From assembly GCA_045804265.1 (NCBI GenBank), contig JBJMNK010000056.1, forward strand, positions 1-27,176: a stretch of DNA of 27,176 nt, written 5' to 3'. The notes below the pieces were generated by a model. It saw nothing but the letters and a program-made list of their open reading frames with translations, made no database searches and was not told the DNA's origin. Shown here piece after piece: positions 1-7,268 of the stretch. How positions within the stretch are numbered: the first letter of the stretch is position 1; every line of letters begins with the position of its first letter. This stretch comes from JABFXC01 sp045804265. GTDB taxonomy: Bacteria; Gemmatimonadota; Gemmatimonadetes; Gemmatimonadales; Gemmatimonadaceae. Position numbers and translations under genes: made by a program.

Positions 1-1
1 G

Positions 2-544
2 ATGGGCACGTCGCGTCTCCGCCGCGAGTCGGCGAAGGGCGAGAAGAAGAATCCGAAAGGCCACCGCGCGTCGCTGGCGACGGTCGGACACGCCAAGAAG
101 GCGGGGTTCGACGCTGTCCCGCGCGTGCTGCGCTCGGTCCGGCTCGACGAGAAGGGCAACGCGCAGATCGAGATCCCCACGTACAACGTGGGCGACAAGA
201 TCGACGTCAACATCTTCGCCGTCGGTGAGACGGTGAAGGTCACCGGCACCACGAAGGGCCGTGGCTTCCAGGGCGTGGTGAAGCGCTGGGGCTTCGGCGG
301 CGGTCCGAACACGCACGGCAACACGAAGCATCGCCGTCCGGGCTCGATCGGACCCGGCACCGATCCGTCGCGCGTCATCAAGGGCAAGAAGATGCCCGGT
401 CATTACGGCGCCGAGCGCCACACGCAGTCCAACCTCCGCGTCGAGAAGATCGACGGTGAGCGAAACCTGATCTATCTCCGCGGCGCAGTTGCCGGTCCGA
501 TCAACGGGCTGGTCATGGTGCGCAAGCAGGGTCCAAATGGCTGA
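2..544 (+). CDS. rplC: 50S ribosomal protein L3 (uL3), 5'-truncated by window
   Basis: The last 180 codons encode the core of L3, an early-assembling 23S rRNA binder near the peptidyl transferase centre. The L3 signature is clear: TKGRGFQG at window residues 84-91, THGN at 104-107, RRPGSIGPGT at 111-120 and KGKKMPGHYG at 127-136. L3 is normally about 205-215 residues, so roughly 30 N-terminal residues lie upstream of the window. The ATG at position 2 is therefore probably internal and not the start. The stop overlaps the rplD start by 8 nt (537-544), which implies translational coupling. Identity is certain; the true start cannot be seen. Confidence 0.96.
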   Translation: MGTSRLRRESAKGEKKNPKGHRASLATVGHAKKAGFDAVPRVLRSVRLDEKGNAQIEIPTYNVGDKIDVNIFAVGETVKVTGTTKGRGFQGVVKRWGFGGGPNTHGNTKHRRPGSIGPGTDPSRVIKGKKMPGHYGAERHTQSNLRVEKIDGERNLIYLRGAVAGPINGLVMVRKQGPNG

Positions 545-1409
545 TACGACGAACTTCCAGGCCGCGACCTACACGTCGGGCGGGACGCAGCGAGAAGCAG
601 TCGCGCTCCCCGAGACGCTGTTCGACGGCACGATCAACATGCCGGTGATGCACCAGGCGGTGAAGGCCTTCATGGCCAACCAGCGCCAGGGCAACGCGGC
701 AACGAAGATCCGCAAGTACGTGACGGGCGGTAACCAGAAGCCGTGGAAGCAGAAGGGAACCGGCCGCGCGCGTCAGGGCTCGACCCGGGCTCCGCACTGG
801 GTGGGCGGCGGCACCGTCTTCGGTCCGACGCCGCGCAGCTATGCCGAGTACGTGCCGCGCCAGGTGCGCGCACTCGCGCGCAAGAGCGCGTTCAACGCAC
901 GGGCGAAGGAGAACGCGGTGTTCGTGATCGATGCGTTCAACTACGACGCGCCGAAGACGAGCCGTGTCGTGGCGCTCGTCAACCGCCTCGGTCTCGAGAA
1001 CCAGAAGGTCCTCATCCTGACCGACGGCGCCAAGCCTAACGTTCACCTCAGCGCGCGCAACCTGCCGACGGTGCACGTCCTTCCGTACTCCGACGTCTCG
1101 ACGTATCACATCCTCTGGTCGGATGTCGTGCTGATCGAGGCCGGCGCGATCGGCCACACGCTGGCGCCGGTCGCCGAGACCGAAGCGGCACCGCGGGTAA
1201 AGGCGGAGAAGCCGTCACGTCCGGCGAAGGCGGCGAAGAGCGCGGCCGAGCGGGACGACGAAAGCGAGAAGAAGAGCGCGCGGAAGAAGGCTGCGAAGAA
1301 GGCACCCGCAGCCAAGAAGACCACGGCGAAGAAGGCTGCCGCCAAGAAGGCGCCCGCGGCCAAGAAGAGCGCGGCGAAGAAGGCCGCTCCAAAGAAGAAG
1401 GGGAAGTAA
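537..1409 (+). CDS. rplD: 50S ribosomal protein L4 (uL4) with long Ala/Lys C-terminal tail
   Basis: L4 binds 23S rRNA and lines the exit tunnel; in other bacteria it can autoregulate the S10 operon. The 290-residue product has the L4 core at residues 24-207, with GNQKPWKQKGTGRARQGS at about 65-82 forming the tunnel loop. The ATG at 537, overlapping the end of rplC, gives a normal N-terminus. An in-frame ATG at 489 lies inside rplC and would add residues unrelated to L4. Residues from about 208 onward are an extra tail. From 247 it consists of repeated AAKK/APAAKK units resembling histone-H1-like tails. L4 usually ends near 205 residues, so about 83 residues are additional. The motif GCCTAACG lies at 1034-1041. 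Confidence 0.97.
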   Translation: MADTTNFQAATYTSGGTQREAVALPETLFDGTINMPVMHQAVKAFMANQRQGNAATKIRKYVTGGNQKPWKQKGTGRARQGSTRAPHWVGGGTVFGPTPRSYAEYVPRQVRALARKSAFNARAKENAVFVIDAFNYDAPKTSRVVALVNRLGLENQKVLILTDGAKPNVHLSARNLPTVHVLPYSDVSTYHILWSDVVLIEAGAIGHTLAPVAETEAAPRVKAEKPSRPAKAAKSAAERDDESEKKSARKKAAKKAPAAKKTTAKKAAAKKAPAAKKSAAKKAAPKKKGK

Positions 1410-1412
1410 GCC

Positions 1413-1697
1413 ATGCCGACACTGCACGAAACGATCGTACGCCCGGTGATCACGGAGAAGACCTCCGAGGCGTACCAGACGAAGGGGGAATACACCTTCG
1501 AAGTTGCGAGCGAGGCGAGCAAGGGGCAGATCCGACAGGCGATCGAGCGTCTCTTCGCGGTGAAGGTCGCCGGGGTGTGGACGTCGAACATGCGCGGCAA
1601 GGCGAAGCGCGTCGGGAAGTCCGTCGGCACGCGGCCGAACTGGAAAAAGGCGATCGTGACCCTGAAGGAAGGGACGATCGAGATCTTCGAGGGCTGA
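1413..1697 (+). CDS. rplW: 50S ribosomal protein L23 (uL23)
   Basis: L23 sits at the tunnel exit and is the docking site for trigger factor and SRP. The 94-residue product starts with the typical VRPVITEKT segment (residues 9-17). It also has the basic loop RGKAKRVGKSVGTRPNWKKA at about 61-80 and the closing strand that ends in EIFEG. Length is normal for the family. It begins 3 nt after the rplD stop and ends 4 nt before rplB, so it is inside one polycistronic message. Nothing unusual was seen. Confidence 0.97.
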   Translation: MPTLHETIVRPVITEKTSEAYQTKGEYTFEVASEASKGQIRQAIERLFAVKVAGVWTSNMRGKAKRVGKSVGTRPNWKKAIVTLKEGTIEIFEG

Positions 1698-1701
1698 GCC
1701 A

Positions 1702-2532
1702 ATGGGAATCCGTCAATTCAAGCCCGTCACCAAGGGCACGCGCTTCCGATCGATCTCGGATTTCAGCGAGATCACGCGGAGCACTCCGGAGAAGTCGCTG
1801 GTCGAGCCGAACAAGAAGAGCGGCGGCCGCGACAATCACGGGCACATCTCGATGCGCCGGCTCGGTGGTGGCCACAAGCGCATGTACCGCATCATCGACT
1901 TCAAGCGTGATCGCTTCGCCGTTCCGGCGACGGTGCGCGAGATCGAGTATGACCCGAACCGCTCGGCGCGCATCGCGCTGGTGCAGTTCGAGGACGGCGA
2001 GAAGCGCTACATCCTGCACCCGAAGGGCCTCGCGGTCGGCGACACGATCACGAGCGGCCCGGGCGCGGACATCCGCAACGGCAACGCGCTCCCGCTCAGG
2101 GAGATCCCGTTAGGCACCGATGTGCACAACATCGAGCTGAAGATCGGGAAGGGCGGACAGATGTGCCGCTCGGCCGGGACGTCGGCGCAGGTGATCGCGA
2201 AGGAAGGCGACTACGTCACGCTTCGCCTGATGTCGAGCGAAGTGCGCCGGATCCACGGCAACTGCCTGGCGACGATCGGTGTCGTCGGCAACGCCGAGCA
2301 CGAGCTGCAGTCGTGGGGGAAGGCGGGCAAGACGCGCTGGATGGGCCGTCGTCCGAAGGTTCGCGGCGAAGTCATGAACCCGGTCGATCACCCGCATGGC
2401 GGTCGTACGCGCGGCGGACGCAACGTCGTCAGCCCGTGGGGCAAGAAGGAAGGCGTGAAGACGCGCAACAAGAAGAAGTCGTCGCAGCGTCTGATCGTTC
2501 GCGGTCGGAAGCGCGGCAAGGCTACGCAGTAA
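1702..2532 (+). CDS. rplB: 50S ribosomal protein L2 (uL2)
   Basis: L2 is a primary 23S rRNA binder needed for subunit joining and peptidyl-transferase function. The 276-residue product has the usual L2 length. It shows the oligonucleotide-binding fold (GGRDNHGHISMRR region), the KGGQMCRSAGTSAQ segment, and the conserved C-terminal MNPVDHPHGG loop with the histidine cluster. Its C-terminus is the expected Lys/Arg-rich end. The octamer CGTTAGGC at 2108-2115 is read as Pro-Leu-Gly and contains one of the few TTA codons in the window. rpsS follows after 15 nt. Confidence 0.98.
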   Translation: MGIRQFKPVTKGTRFRSISDFSEITRSTPEKSLVEPNKKSGGRDNHGHISMRRLGGGHKRMYRIIDFKRDRFAVPATVREIEYDPNRSARIALVQFEDGEKRYILHPKGLAVGDTITSGPGADIRNGNALPLREIPLGTDVHNIELKIGKGGQMCRSAGTSAQVIAKEGDYVTLRLMSSEVRRIHGNCLATIGVVGNAEHELQSWGKAGKTRWMGRRPKVRGEVMNPVDHPHGGRTRGGRNVVSPWGKKEGVKTRNKKKSSQRLIVRGRKRGKATQ

Positions 2533-2547
2533 TCCGAGGCCAAGACT

Positions 2548-2871
2548 ATGGCGAGAAGCGTAAAGAAAGGTCCGTTCGTCCAGGACGCCCTCCTCAAGCG
2601 AGTGACGGGCATGAACGGTCGCAACGAGAAGCGAGTCGTGAAGACGTGGGCGCGGTCGAGCACCGTTCTCCCGGAGTTCGTCGGCCACACCTTCGCCGTG
2701 CACAACGGCAACAAGTTCATCCCCGTCTACGTGACGGAGAACATGGTCGGTCACAAGCTCGGCGAGTTCTCGCCGACGCGGCTGTTCCGCGGGCACACCG
2801 GGAACAACAAGACCGACAAGAAGGGACCGGCGCCGGCGGGTGGTGGTGCGCCGAAGCAGGGAGGCAAGTAA
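2548..2871 (+). CDS. rpsS: 30S ribosomal protein S19 (uS19)
   Basis: S19 is in the head of the small subunit and contacts S13 and 16S rRNA. The 107-residue product begins MARSVKKGPFV, the family's N-terminal signature, and contains NGNKFIPVYVTENMVGHKLG and EFSPTR. Bacterial S19 is usually about 90-95 residues. Here a Gly/Pro/Lys tail (residues 91-107) is added after the KKGPAPAG stretch. That matches a pattern of small terminal additions on several proteins of this operon. It is separated from rplV by 3 nt. Confidence 0.97.
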   Translation: MARSVKKGPFVQDALLKRVTGMNGRNEKRVVKTWARSSTVLPEFVGHTFAVHNGNKFIPVYVTENMVGHKLGEFSPTRLFRGHTGNNKTDKKGPAPAGGGAPKQGGK

Positions 2872-2874
2872 GCG

Positions 2875-3228
2875 ATGACCGAGGCCCGGGCAATCCAGCG
2901 GTCGACGCGTCAGTCGCCGTACAAGATGCGGCTGGTCATCGACCAGATCCGCGGCAAGGACGTCAACGAGGCGCTCGCGCTGCTCCGCTTCTCGAAGAAG
3001 CATGCGGCGAAGCAGATCGAGAAGACGCTGAACTCGGCGGTCGCGAACGCGGAACAGGCCGCGCGCGCCGCAGGTGAAAGCGTCGACGTCGACAATCTCT
3101 ACGTGAAGCACGCGATCGTGAACGAAGGGGCGAAGCTGAAGCGCTTCACTCCGGCGGCGATGGGTCGCGCGACCCCGATGCAGAAGCGTACGAGCCACGT
3201 CCACATCATCGTGGCGGAGCGGGAGTAA
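2875..3228 (+). CDS. rplV: 50S ribosomal protein L22 (uL22)
   Basis: L22 lines the exit tunnel with an extended beta-hairpin. The 117-residue product has normal length. It shows QSPYKMRLVIDQIRGKDVNEAL near the N-terminus and the conserved tunnel hairpin ending in the PAAMGRATPMQKRTSHVHIIVAE segment. It starts 3 nt after rpsS and ends 2 nt before the rpsC ATG, so transcription and translation are coupled with its neighbours. No oddities. Confidence 0.97.
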   Translation: MTEARAIQRSTRQSPYKMRLVIDQIRGKDVNEALALLRFSKKHAAKQIEKTLNSAVANAEQAARAAGESVDVDNLYVKHAIVNEGAKLKRFTPAAMGRATPMQKRTSHVHIIVAERE

Positions 3229-3230
3229 CA

Positions 3231-3890
3231 ATGGGACAGAAAACGAATCCGATCGGCTTCCGCCTCGGCGTCTCGAAGGACTGGAAGTCGCGCTATTACG
3301 CCGGCCGCGAGCTGCCCGCGCTGCTCAAGGAAGACGAGCTGCTGCGGAAGTATCTCAAGGCGCGCATCGGCCACGCCGCGATCGCCGACATCATCATCGA
3401 GCGCAAGCCGGGGAAGGTCGTCGTCACGCTGCACACGGGCCGTCCCGGTGTCGTCATCGGGAAGAAGGGCGCCGAGGTCGACAAGCTGCGTGACGAGCTC
3501 GCGCAGCTGACGGGCAAGGACGTCGGGATCAACGTCGAGGAGATCAAGCGTCCCGAGATCAGCGCCCAGCTCGTCGCGGACAACATCGCCCAGCAGCTGG
3601 CGCAGCGCATCTCGTTCCGCCGCGCGATGAAGCGCGCGGTGCAGAGCGCGATGCGGATGGGCGCGCAGGGGATCAAGGTGAAGGCCGGCGGACGGTTAGG
3701 CGGCGCCGAGATCGCCCGCGTCGAGGGGTATCATGAGGGTCGGGTTCCGCTGCATACGCTGCGCGCGGACATCGACTACGCGATCTCGACCGCGAAGACG
3801 ACGTACGGCACCATCGGCGTGAAGTGCTGGATCTTCAAGGGCGAAGTCGTCGAAGATCGTCGCGGGAAGACCTACTCCACCGACGCCTGA
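3231..3890 (+). CDS. rpsC: 30S ribosomal protein S3 (uS3)
   Basis: S3 forms part of the mRNA entry channel and contributes to helicase activity. The 219-residue product starts MGQKTNPIGFRLG and contains the KH-domain GxxG-type segment GVVIGKKGAEVDKL (about residues 73-87). The C-terminal domain has GRLGGAEIARVEGYHEGRVPLHTLRADIDY. Length is typical. The variant motif GGTTAGGC at 3694-3701 falls in the GRLGGAE codons and contributes a TTA. Separated from rplP by 11 nt. Confidence 0.97.
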   Translation: MGQKTNPIGFRLGVSKDWKSRYYAGRELPALLKEDELLRKYLKARIGHAAIADIIIERKPGKVVVTLHTGRPGVVIGKKGAEVDKLRDELAQLTGKDVGINVEEIKRPEISAQLVADNIAQQLAQRISFRRAMKRAVQSAMRMGAQGIKVKAGGRLGGAEIARVEGYHEGRVPLHTLRADIDYAISTAKTTYGTIGVKCWIFKGEVVEDRRGKTYSTDA

Positions 3891-3901
3891 GGATCTGACC
3901 G

Positions 3902-4333
3902 ATGCTGAGTCCGAAGCGGGTGAAGTTCCGCAAGATGTTCAAGGGTCGCACGAAGGGACTGGCGACTCGCGGCAATGAAGTATCGTTCGGCCAGTTCGGG
4001 CTGCAGGCGCTCGAGCCGGGGTGGGTGACGAACCGGCAGATCGAAGCCGCTCGTGTTGCGCTCACGCGCCACATCAAGCGCGGCGGCAAAGTCTGGATCC
4101 GGATCTTCCCCGACAAGCCGATCACGAAGAAGCCGGCCGAGACGCGAATGGGTAAGGGAAAGGGCTCGCCCGAGGGTTGGGTGGCCGTCGTTCGCCCTGG
4201 CCGGATGATGTTCGAGCTGGAGGGCGTGACGCCCGAGATCGCGGTGAAGGCGATGGGTCTGGCCGCGGCAAAGCTGGGAGTGAAGACCAAGTTCGTGGCA
4301 CGCGAGGAGGCGCACACCGATGCTGGCAAGTGA
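3902..4333 (+). CDS. rplP: 50S ribosomal protein L16 (uL16)
   Basis: L16 helps organise the A-site tRNA region of the large subunit. The 143-residue product starts MLSPKRVKFRKMFKG and carries the family features GNEVSFGQFGLQALEPGWVTNRQIEAARVA, the KPAETRMGKGKGSPEGWVAVV loop (about 80-100) and the C-terminal KLGVKTKFV. Length is normal. Its 3' end overlaps rpmC by 14 nt (4320-4333), and the rpmC ribosome site lies inside this gene. Confidence 0.97.
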   Translation: MLSPKRVKFRKMFKGRTKGLATRGNEVSFGQFGLQALEPGWVTNRQIEAARVALTRHIKRGGKVWIRIFPDKPITKKPAETRMGKGKGSPEGWVAVVRPGRMMFELEGVTPEIAVKAMGLAAAKLGVKTKFVAREEAHTDAGK

Positions 4334-4604
4334 AATCCGTGAGATGACGGCGTCGGACATCCAGGCGCGCATCACCGAGCTGCAGGAAGAGCGGTTCCGT
4401 CTTCGCTTCCGCGGCGCGACCGAGCAGCTCGAGGAGCCGCTGCGGGTGCGCGCGATCCGTCGCGACGTCGCGCGGTTGAAGACTGTGCTGCGTCAGCGCG
4501 AGATGGGCGAGGTCGCGACCGCGCCCTCCGCCAGCGAGACCAAGGCGGCGAAGGCGCCGGCGAAGAAGCGGACGGCCAGGAAGGCCGCGTCCGCGGGAAA
4601 GTGA
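4320..4604 (+). CDS. rpmC: 50S ribosomal protein L29 (uL29) with basic C-terminal tail
   Basis: L29 is a small helical protein next to L23 at the tunnel exit. Residues 1-64 form the L29 fold (MLASEIREMTASDIQARI, then a second helix with RVRAIRRDVARLKTVLRQRE). Residues from about 65 to 94 are an added tail rich in Ala, Lys and Thr, ending KKRTARKAASAGK; most L29 proteins stop near 60-70 residues. The start at 4320 is supported by a strong AGGAGG (4305-4310) 9 nt upstream. It overlaps rplP by 14 nt. Confidence 0.95.
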   Translation: MLASEIREMTASDIQARITELQEERFRLRFRGATEQLEEPLRVRAIRRDVARLKTVLRQREMGEVATAPSASETKAAKAPAKKRTARKAASAGK

Positions 4605-4615
4605 GGAGCTGAGAC

Positions 4616-4900
4616 ATGGCCGAGACGACTAATTCGAGCACTGCCGAAACCCGCAAGCGTCGCAAGACGCGCGTCGGGAAGGTGGTGAGCGACAAGATGC
4701 AGAAGACGGTGGTGGTCGCGATCGAACGTCGCGTCCCGCACCCGCAGTACGGCAAGATGATGACGCTGAGCACTCGCCTGAAGGCTCACGACGAGGAGAA
4801 CTCGGCGAAGACCGGCGACACGGTGCTCATCATGGAGACGCGGCCGATGTCCAAGGACAAGCGGTGGCGGGTAGTGGAAATCGTCGAGCGCGCGCGCTAA
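4616..4900 (+). CDS. rpsQ: 30S ribosomal protein S17 (uS17)
   Basis: S17 is a primary 16S rRNA binder with an OB fold. The 94-residue product has the signature RKTRVGKVVSDKMQKTVVVAIERR (about 16-39) and the GDTVLIMETRPMSKDKRWRVVEIVERA C-terminus. Around 14 hydrophilic residues precede the fold, slightly more than usual. An AGGAG at 4604-4608 overlapping the rpmC stop serves as ribosome binding site. rplN follows after 13 nt. Confidence 0.97.
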   Translation: MAETTNSSTAETRKRRKTRVGKVVSDKMQKTVVVAIERRVPHPQYGKMMTLSTRLKAHDEENSAKTGDTVLIMETRPMSKDKRWRVVEIVERAR

Positions 4901-4913
4901 GGAGACCTGAGCC

Positions 4914-5282
4914 ATGATCCAGCAGGAATCAGTGGTCAAGGTCGCCGACAACTCCGGCGCCAAGCGGGCGCTGGTGATCCGCGTCCTCGGCGGCACGCGC
5001 CGCCGGTACGCCGGGCTCGGTGACACGGTGATCGTCGCGGTGAAGGACGCCCTGCCTAACGGCACGGTGAAGAAATCCGACGTCGCGCGGGCGGTGGTCG
5101 TCCGCACGGTGAAGGAGACGCGGCGGAAGGACGGCAGCTACATCCGCTTCGACGAGAATGCGGTAGTGATCATCAACGACGCGGGTGAGCCGCGGGCGAC
5201 TCGTATCTTCGGTCCCGTGGCGCGCGAGCTCCGCGAGAAGAAGTACATGAAGATCGTCTCGCTGGCGCCCGAGGTGCTCTGA
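4914..5282 (+). CDS. rplN: 50S ribosomal protein L14 (uL14)
   Basis: L14 forms intersubunit bridge contacts and is the docking site for the silencing factor RsfS. The 122-residue product is exactly family length. It begins MIQQESVVKVADNSGAKRAL and contains GGTRRRYAGLGDTVIVAVKDALPNG and the FGPVARELREKKYMKIVSLAPEVL end. An AAGGAG lies about 10 nt before the ATG. GCCTAACG at 5054-5061 is the antisense orientation of the iterated octamer and is read here as Pro-Asn. Confidence 0.98.
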   Translation: MIQQESVVKVADNSGAKRALVIRVLGGTRRRYAGLGDTVIVAVKDALPNGTVKKSDVARAVVVRTVKETRRKDGSYIRFDENAVVIINDAGEPRATRIFGPVARELREKKYMKIVSLAPEVL

Positions 5283-5283
5283 G

Positions 5284-5688
5284 ATGCGTGATCTGAAATA
5301 TCGGAAGAACGACCGCCCCCGCGCGGTCAACCGGAAGCGGCACGCCGACAACGCCAAGCGCCAGGTCGTGCATGTCACGAAGGGCGACGAAGTGCGCGTC
5401 GTGCGCGGCGACCACAAGGGCGAGACCGGCAAGGTGATGCGCGTGCTGTTGAAGACGGGACGCATCGTCGTGCAGGGCGTGAACCTCGTGAAGAAGCACC
5501 GCCGGGCGCGTAACCCGGAGGAGCAGAGCGGGATCATCGAGATGGAGGCGCCGATTCACGCTTCCAACGTGATGCTGCTCGACCCGAAGTCGGGTGAGCC
5601 GACGCGTACGCGTCGCCGCATCGACACCGACGGCACCAAGGAGCGCATCAGCGCCAAGAGCGGGGAAGCAATCCCGCGCGTGCGCTGA
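5284..5688 (+). CDS. rplX: 50S ribosomal protein L24 (uL24)
   Basis: L24 is an assembly initiator for the large subunit. The KOW motif is visible at about residues 32-58 (KGDEVRVVRGDHKGETGKVM), followed by GVNLVKKHRRA and the EAPIHASNVMLLDPKSGEPTR segment. The protein is 134 residues, longer than the usual ~105. About 25 basic residues precede the KOW motif and a short tail follows. The ATG at 5284 comes 1 nt after the rplN stop. No other in-frame start gives a better fit. Confidence 0.96.
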   Translation: MRDLKYRKNDRPRAVNRKRHADNAKRQVVHVTKGDEVRVVRGDHKGETGKVMRVLLKTGRIVVQGVNLVKKHRRARNPEEQSGIIEMEAPIHASNVMLLDPKSGEPTRTRRRIDTDGTKERISAKSGEAIPRVR

Positions 5689-5705
5689 GGCGAGGACGAT
5701 AGACT

Positions 5706-6377
5706 ATGGCGACGGAAAAGAAGGAAAAGGGCGCGCGCAAGGGCGGTGAGAAGCGCGACGTGGTGAAGGTCGACCACACGGGCGTCGGGCTGCCGGTGCC
5801 GCCTCCGCGGCGGCGCGAGCAGTACATGACGAAGGTGCGGCCGACACTCGCGAAGCAGTTCGGATTCAAGAACCCGCATCAGGTCCCGACGCTCGAGAAG
5901 ATCGTGCTCAACGTCGGCGCCGGTGAGGCGATCAAGCAGCCGAAGTTCCTCGACAAGGTGGTCGAGGAGCTGGGGCTGATCGCCGGGCAGCAGGCGGTGC
6001 GGAAGAAGGCGAAGAAGTCGATCGCCAACTACGGACTGCGCGAGGGGCAGGAGATCGGCGCGGCAGTGACGCTCCGCGGGGCGCGGATGTGGGAGTTCCT
6101 CGACCGGTTCATCTCGGTCGCGATCCCGCGGATCCGCGACTTCAAGGGGCTGTCGACGCGCTCGTTCGACGGCCGCGGCAACTATTCGCTCGGCGTGAAG
6201 GAGCAGATGATCTTCCCGGAGATCAACTTCGACATGATCGATGCGGTGCACGGGATGGACGTGACCTTCGTGACGACGGCAACGCGGGACGACGTGGCGT
6301 TCGCGCTCCTCAAGGAGCTCGGCCTGCCGTTCCGCACCGACGAGAAGTCGAAGGTGATGCAGGCGCAGTCGGCGTAA
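5706..6377 (+). CDS. rplE: 50S ribosomal protein L5 (uL5) with N-terminal extension
   Basis: L5 binds 5S rRNA and contacts P-site tRNA. The fold starts near residue 41 (YMTKVRPTLAKQF) and runs through VPTLEKIVLNVGAGEA, the AVTLRGARMWEFLDRF region and the C-terminal TTATRDDVAFALLKELGLPF. The first ~40 residues are basic and low complexity and are not part of the family core, which is about 180 residues. A start at the internal ATG 5826 would give normal length but has no Shine-Dalgarno. The ATG at 5706 has GAGGA 9 nt upstream, so I prefer it. The gene is followed by a 95-nt gap. Confidence 0.93.
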   Translation: MATEKKEKGARKGGEKRDVVKVDHTGVGLPVPPPRRREQYMTKVRPTLAKQFGFKNPHQVPTLEKIVLNVGAGEAIKQPKFLDKVVEELGLIAGQQAVRKKAKKSIANYGLREGQEIGAAVTLRGARMWEFLDRFISVAIPRIRDFKGLSTRSFDGRGNYSLGVKEQMIFPEINFDMIDAVHGMDVTFVTTATRDDVAFALLKELGLPFRTDEKSKVMQAQSA

Positions 6378-6394
6378 GGCGTTAGGCCTGACGC
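6372..6394 (+). promoter_or_regulatory. Small hairpin over the rplE stop built around CGTTAGGC
   Basis: The sequence can fold as a 4-bp stem (6372-6375 with 6391-6394), a mismatch, then AGGC/GCCT (6377-6380 with 6386-6389) around the loop GTTAG. It spans the rplE stop codon and uses one intergenic copy of the iterated octamer. No T-run follows, so termination is doubtful; it may slow or tune read-through into rpsN. The rest of the rplE-rpsN gap (6395-6472) shows a short AT-rich patch at 6446-6459 but no convincing promoter. Confidence 0.35.
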
Positions 6395-6472
6395 GGGGCG
6401 CGGTTGAGGGACCTGCAGTGGCTCGGCGCCGTCCAGGCGCGGTTCATAACGATTATCAGGTGAGAGAGAGCG

Positions 6473-6658
6473 ATGGCGCGTAAGGCCATGATCGAGAAGA
6501 GCAAGCGGAAGCCCAAGTTCGCCGTCCGGCAGCACAACCGCTGCGGCCGGTGCGGACGCTCGCGGGCCTTCCTTCGCCGGTTCGGCCTCTGCCGCATCTG
6601 CTTCCGGGAGCTGTCGCTGTTCGGCATGATCCCGGGCGTGCGGAAGGCGAGCTGGTAG
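6473..6658 (+). CDS. rpsN: 30S ribosomal protein S14, zinc-binding type Z (uS14)
   Basis: S14 is a small head protein of the 30S subunit. The 61-residue product is the short zinc form, with CGRC and CRIC pairs separated by 12 residues. It ends in the family's LFGMIPGVRKASW C-terminus. It begins MARKAMIEKSKRKPKFAVR. Purine-rich GAGAGAGAG just upstream serves as ribosome site. Unlike its neighbours it is flanked by two gaps: 95 nt upstream and 196 nt downstream, the latter holding an inverted repeat. Confidence 0.97.
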   Translation: MARKAMIEKSKRKPKFAVRQHNRCGRCGRSRAFLRRFGLCRICFRELSLFGMIPGVRKASW

Positions 6659-6661
6659 TCT

Positions 6662-6772
6662 TGAACTGCAGCAATAAGCGATAAGCTGCAAGCAGTCAGC
6701 GGACGACGTTTCCGAAGTCGCAGTTCCGCATCTGCTCACTGCTTCACGCTTACCGCTTACGGCAGCAGTTCA
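6662..6772. repeat. Long imperfect inverted repeat made of 7-bp units (rpsN-rpsH gap)
   Basis: Arms at 6662-6702 and 6732-6772 are complementary at 32 of 41 positions without gaps, leaving a 29-nt loop. Each arm is built from degenerate heptamers. The right arm reads CTCACTG, CTTCACG, CTTACCG, CTTACGG at 6735-6762. The left arm has four heptamers in the opposite sense at 6672-6699 (CAATAAG, CGATAAG, CTGCAAG, CAGTCAG). The same unit type recurs at 12635-12690. In RNA this would form a very long hairpin directly after the rpsN stop. It could be an mRNA processing or stability element, or a decayed mobile repeat. Confidence 0.75.
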
Positions 6773-6854
6773 GCAGTACCCCGAATGGCGCGACTGCCAT
6801 CCGGGTCATTCACTTCCTAAGCGTCCCTCGGGGATACGATAGGAGCGGTATTAC

Positions 6855-7256
6855 ATGAGCATGACCGACCCGATCGCCGATATGCTCACGCGGATCCGCA
6901 ATGCTTGCGGATCGAAGCACCGTCGCGTGGACATGCCGTCGTCGAAGATGAAGATCGAAATCGCCCGGCTCCTCAAGGAGTCGAATTTCATCCAGGACTA
7001 CCAGACGCTCGAGACGGAAGAGGGGCGCCCGCTCCTCCGCATCCGCCTCAAGTACGCGGCCGGCGGACAGCCGGTGATCCGGCAGCTCGAGCGCATCTCG
7101 ACGCCGGGACTTCGCAAGTACGTCGGTGTCCAGGAGATTCCGCGCGTCCGCAACGGACTCGGCGTCGCCATCCTCAGCACCTCGCAGGGGCTGATGACCG
7201 ACCGTGAGGCGCGGCAGAAGAAGACCGGCGGCGAGCTGCTCGCCCGGGTCTGGTAA
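6855..7256 (+). CDS. rpsH: 30S ribosomal protein S8 (uS8)
   Basis: S8 binds the central domain of 16S rRNA and in E. coli represses the spc operon. The 133-residue product is family length: MSMTDPIADMLTRIRNA at the start, KIEIARLLKESNFI, and the C-terminal core STPGLRKYVGVQEIPRVRNGLGVAILSTSQGLMTDREARQ. An AGGAG at 6840-6844 lies 10 nt before the ATG. It follows the 196-nt gap that carries the inverted repeat, and nothing else recognisable is present there. Confidence 0.97.
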   Translation: MSMTDPIADMLTRIRNACGSKHRRVDMPSSKMKIEIARLLKESNFIQDYQTLETEEGRPLLRIRLKYAAGGQPVIRQLERISTPGLRKYVGVQEIPRVRNGLGVAILSTSQGLMTDREARQKKTGGELLARVW

Positions 7257-7268
7257 GGAGACGCTCCC

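Noticed and set aside
5826..6377. Shorter L5 starting at ATG 5826
   Set aside because: It fits family length but lacks a ribosome site; the 5706 start has GAGGA 9 nt upstream and immediately follows rplX.
6662..6772. CRISPR array
   Set aside because: The heptamers are contiguous and degenerate, without spacers of constant length or long identical repeats.
6801..6850. Internal promoter before rpsH
   Set aside because: TTCACT and a TACGAT-like box are present, but the spacing and match are poor.
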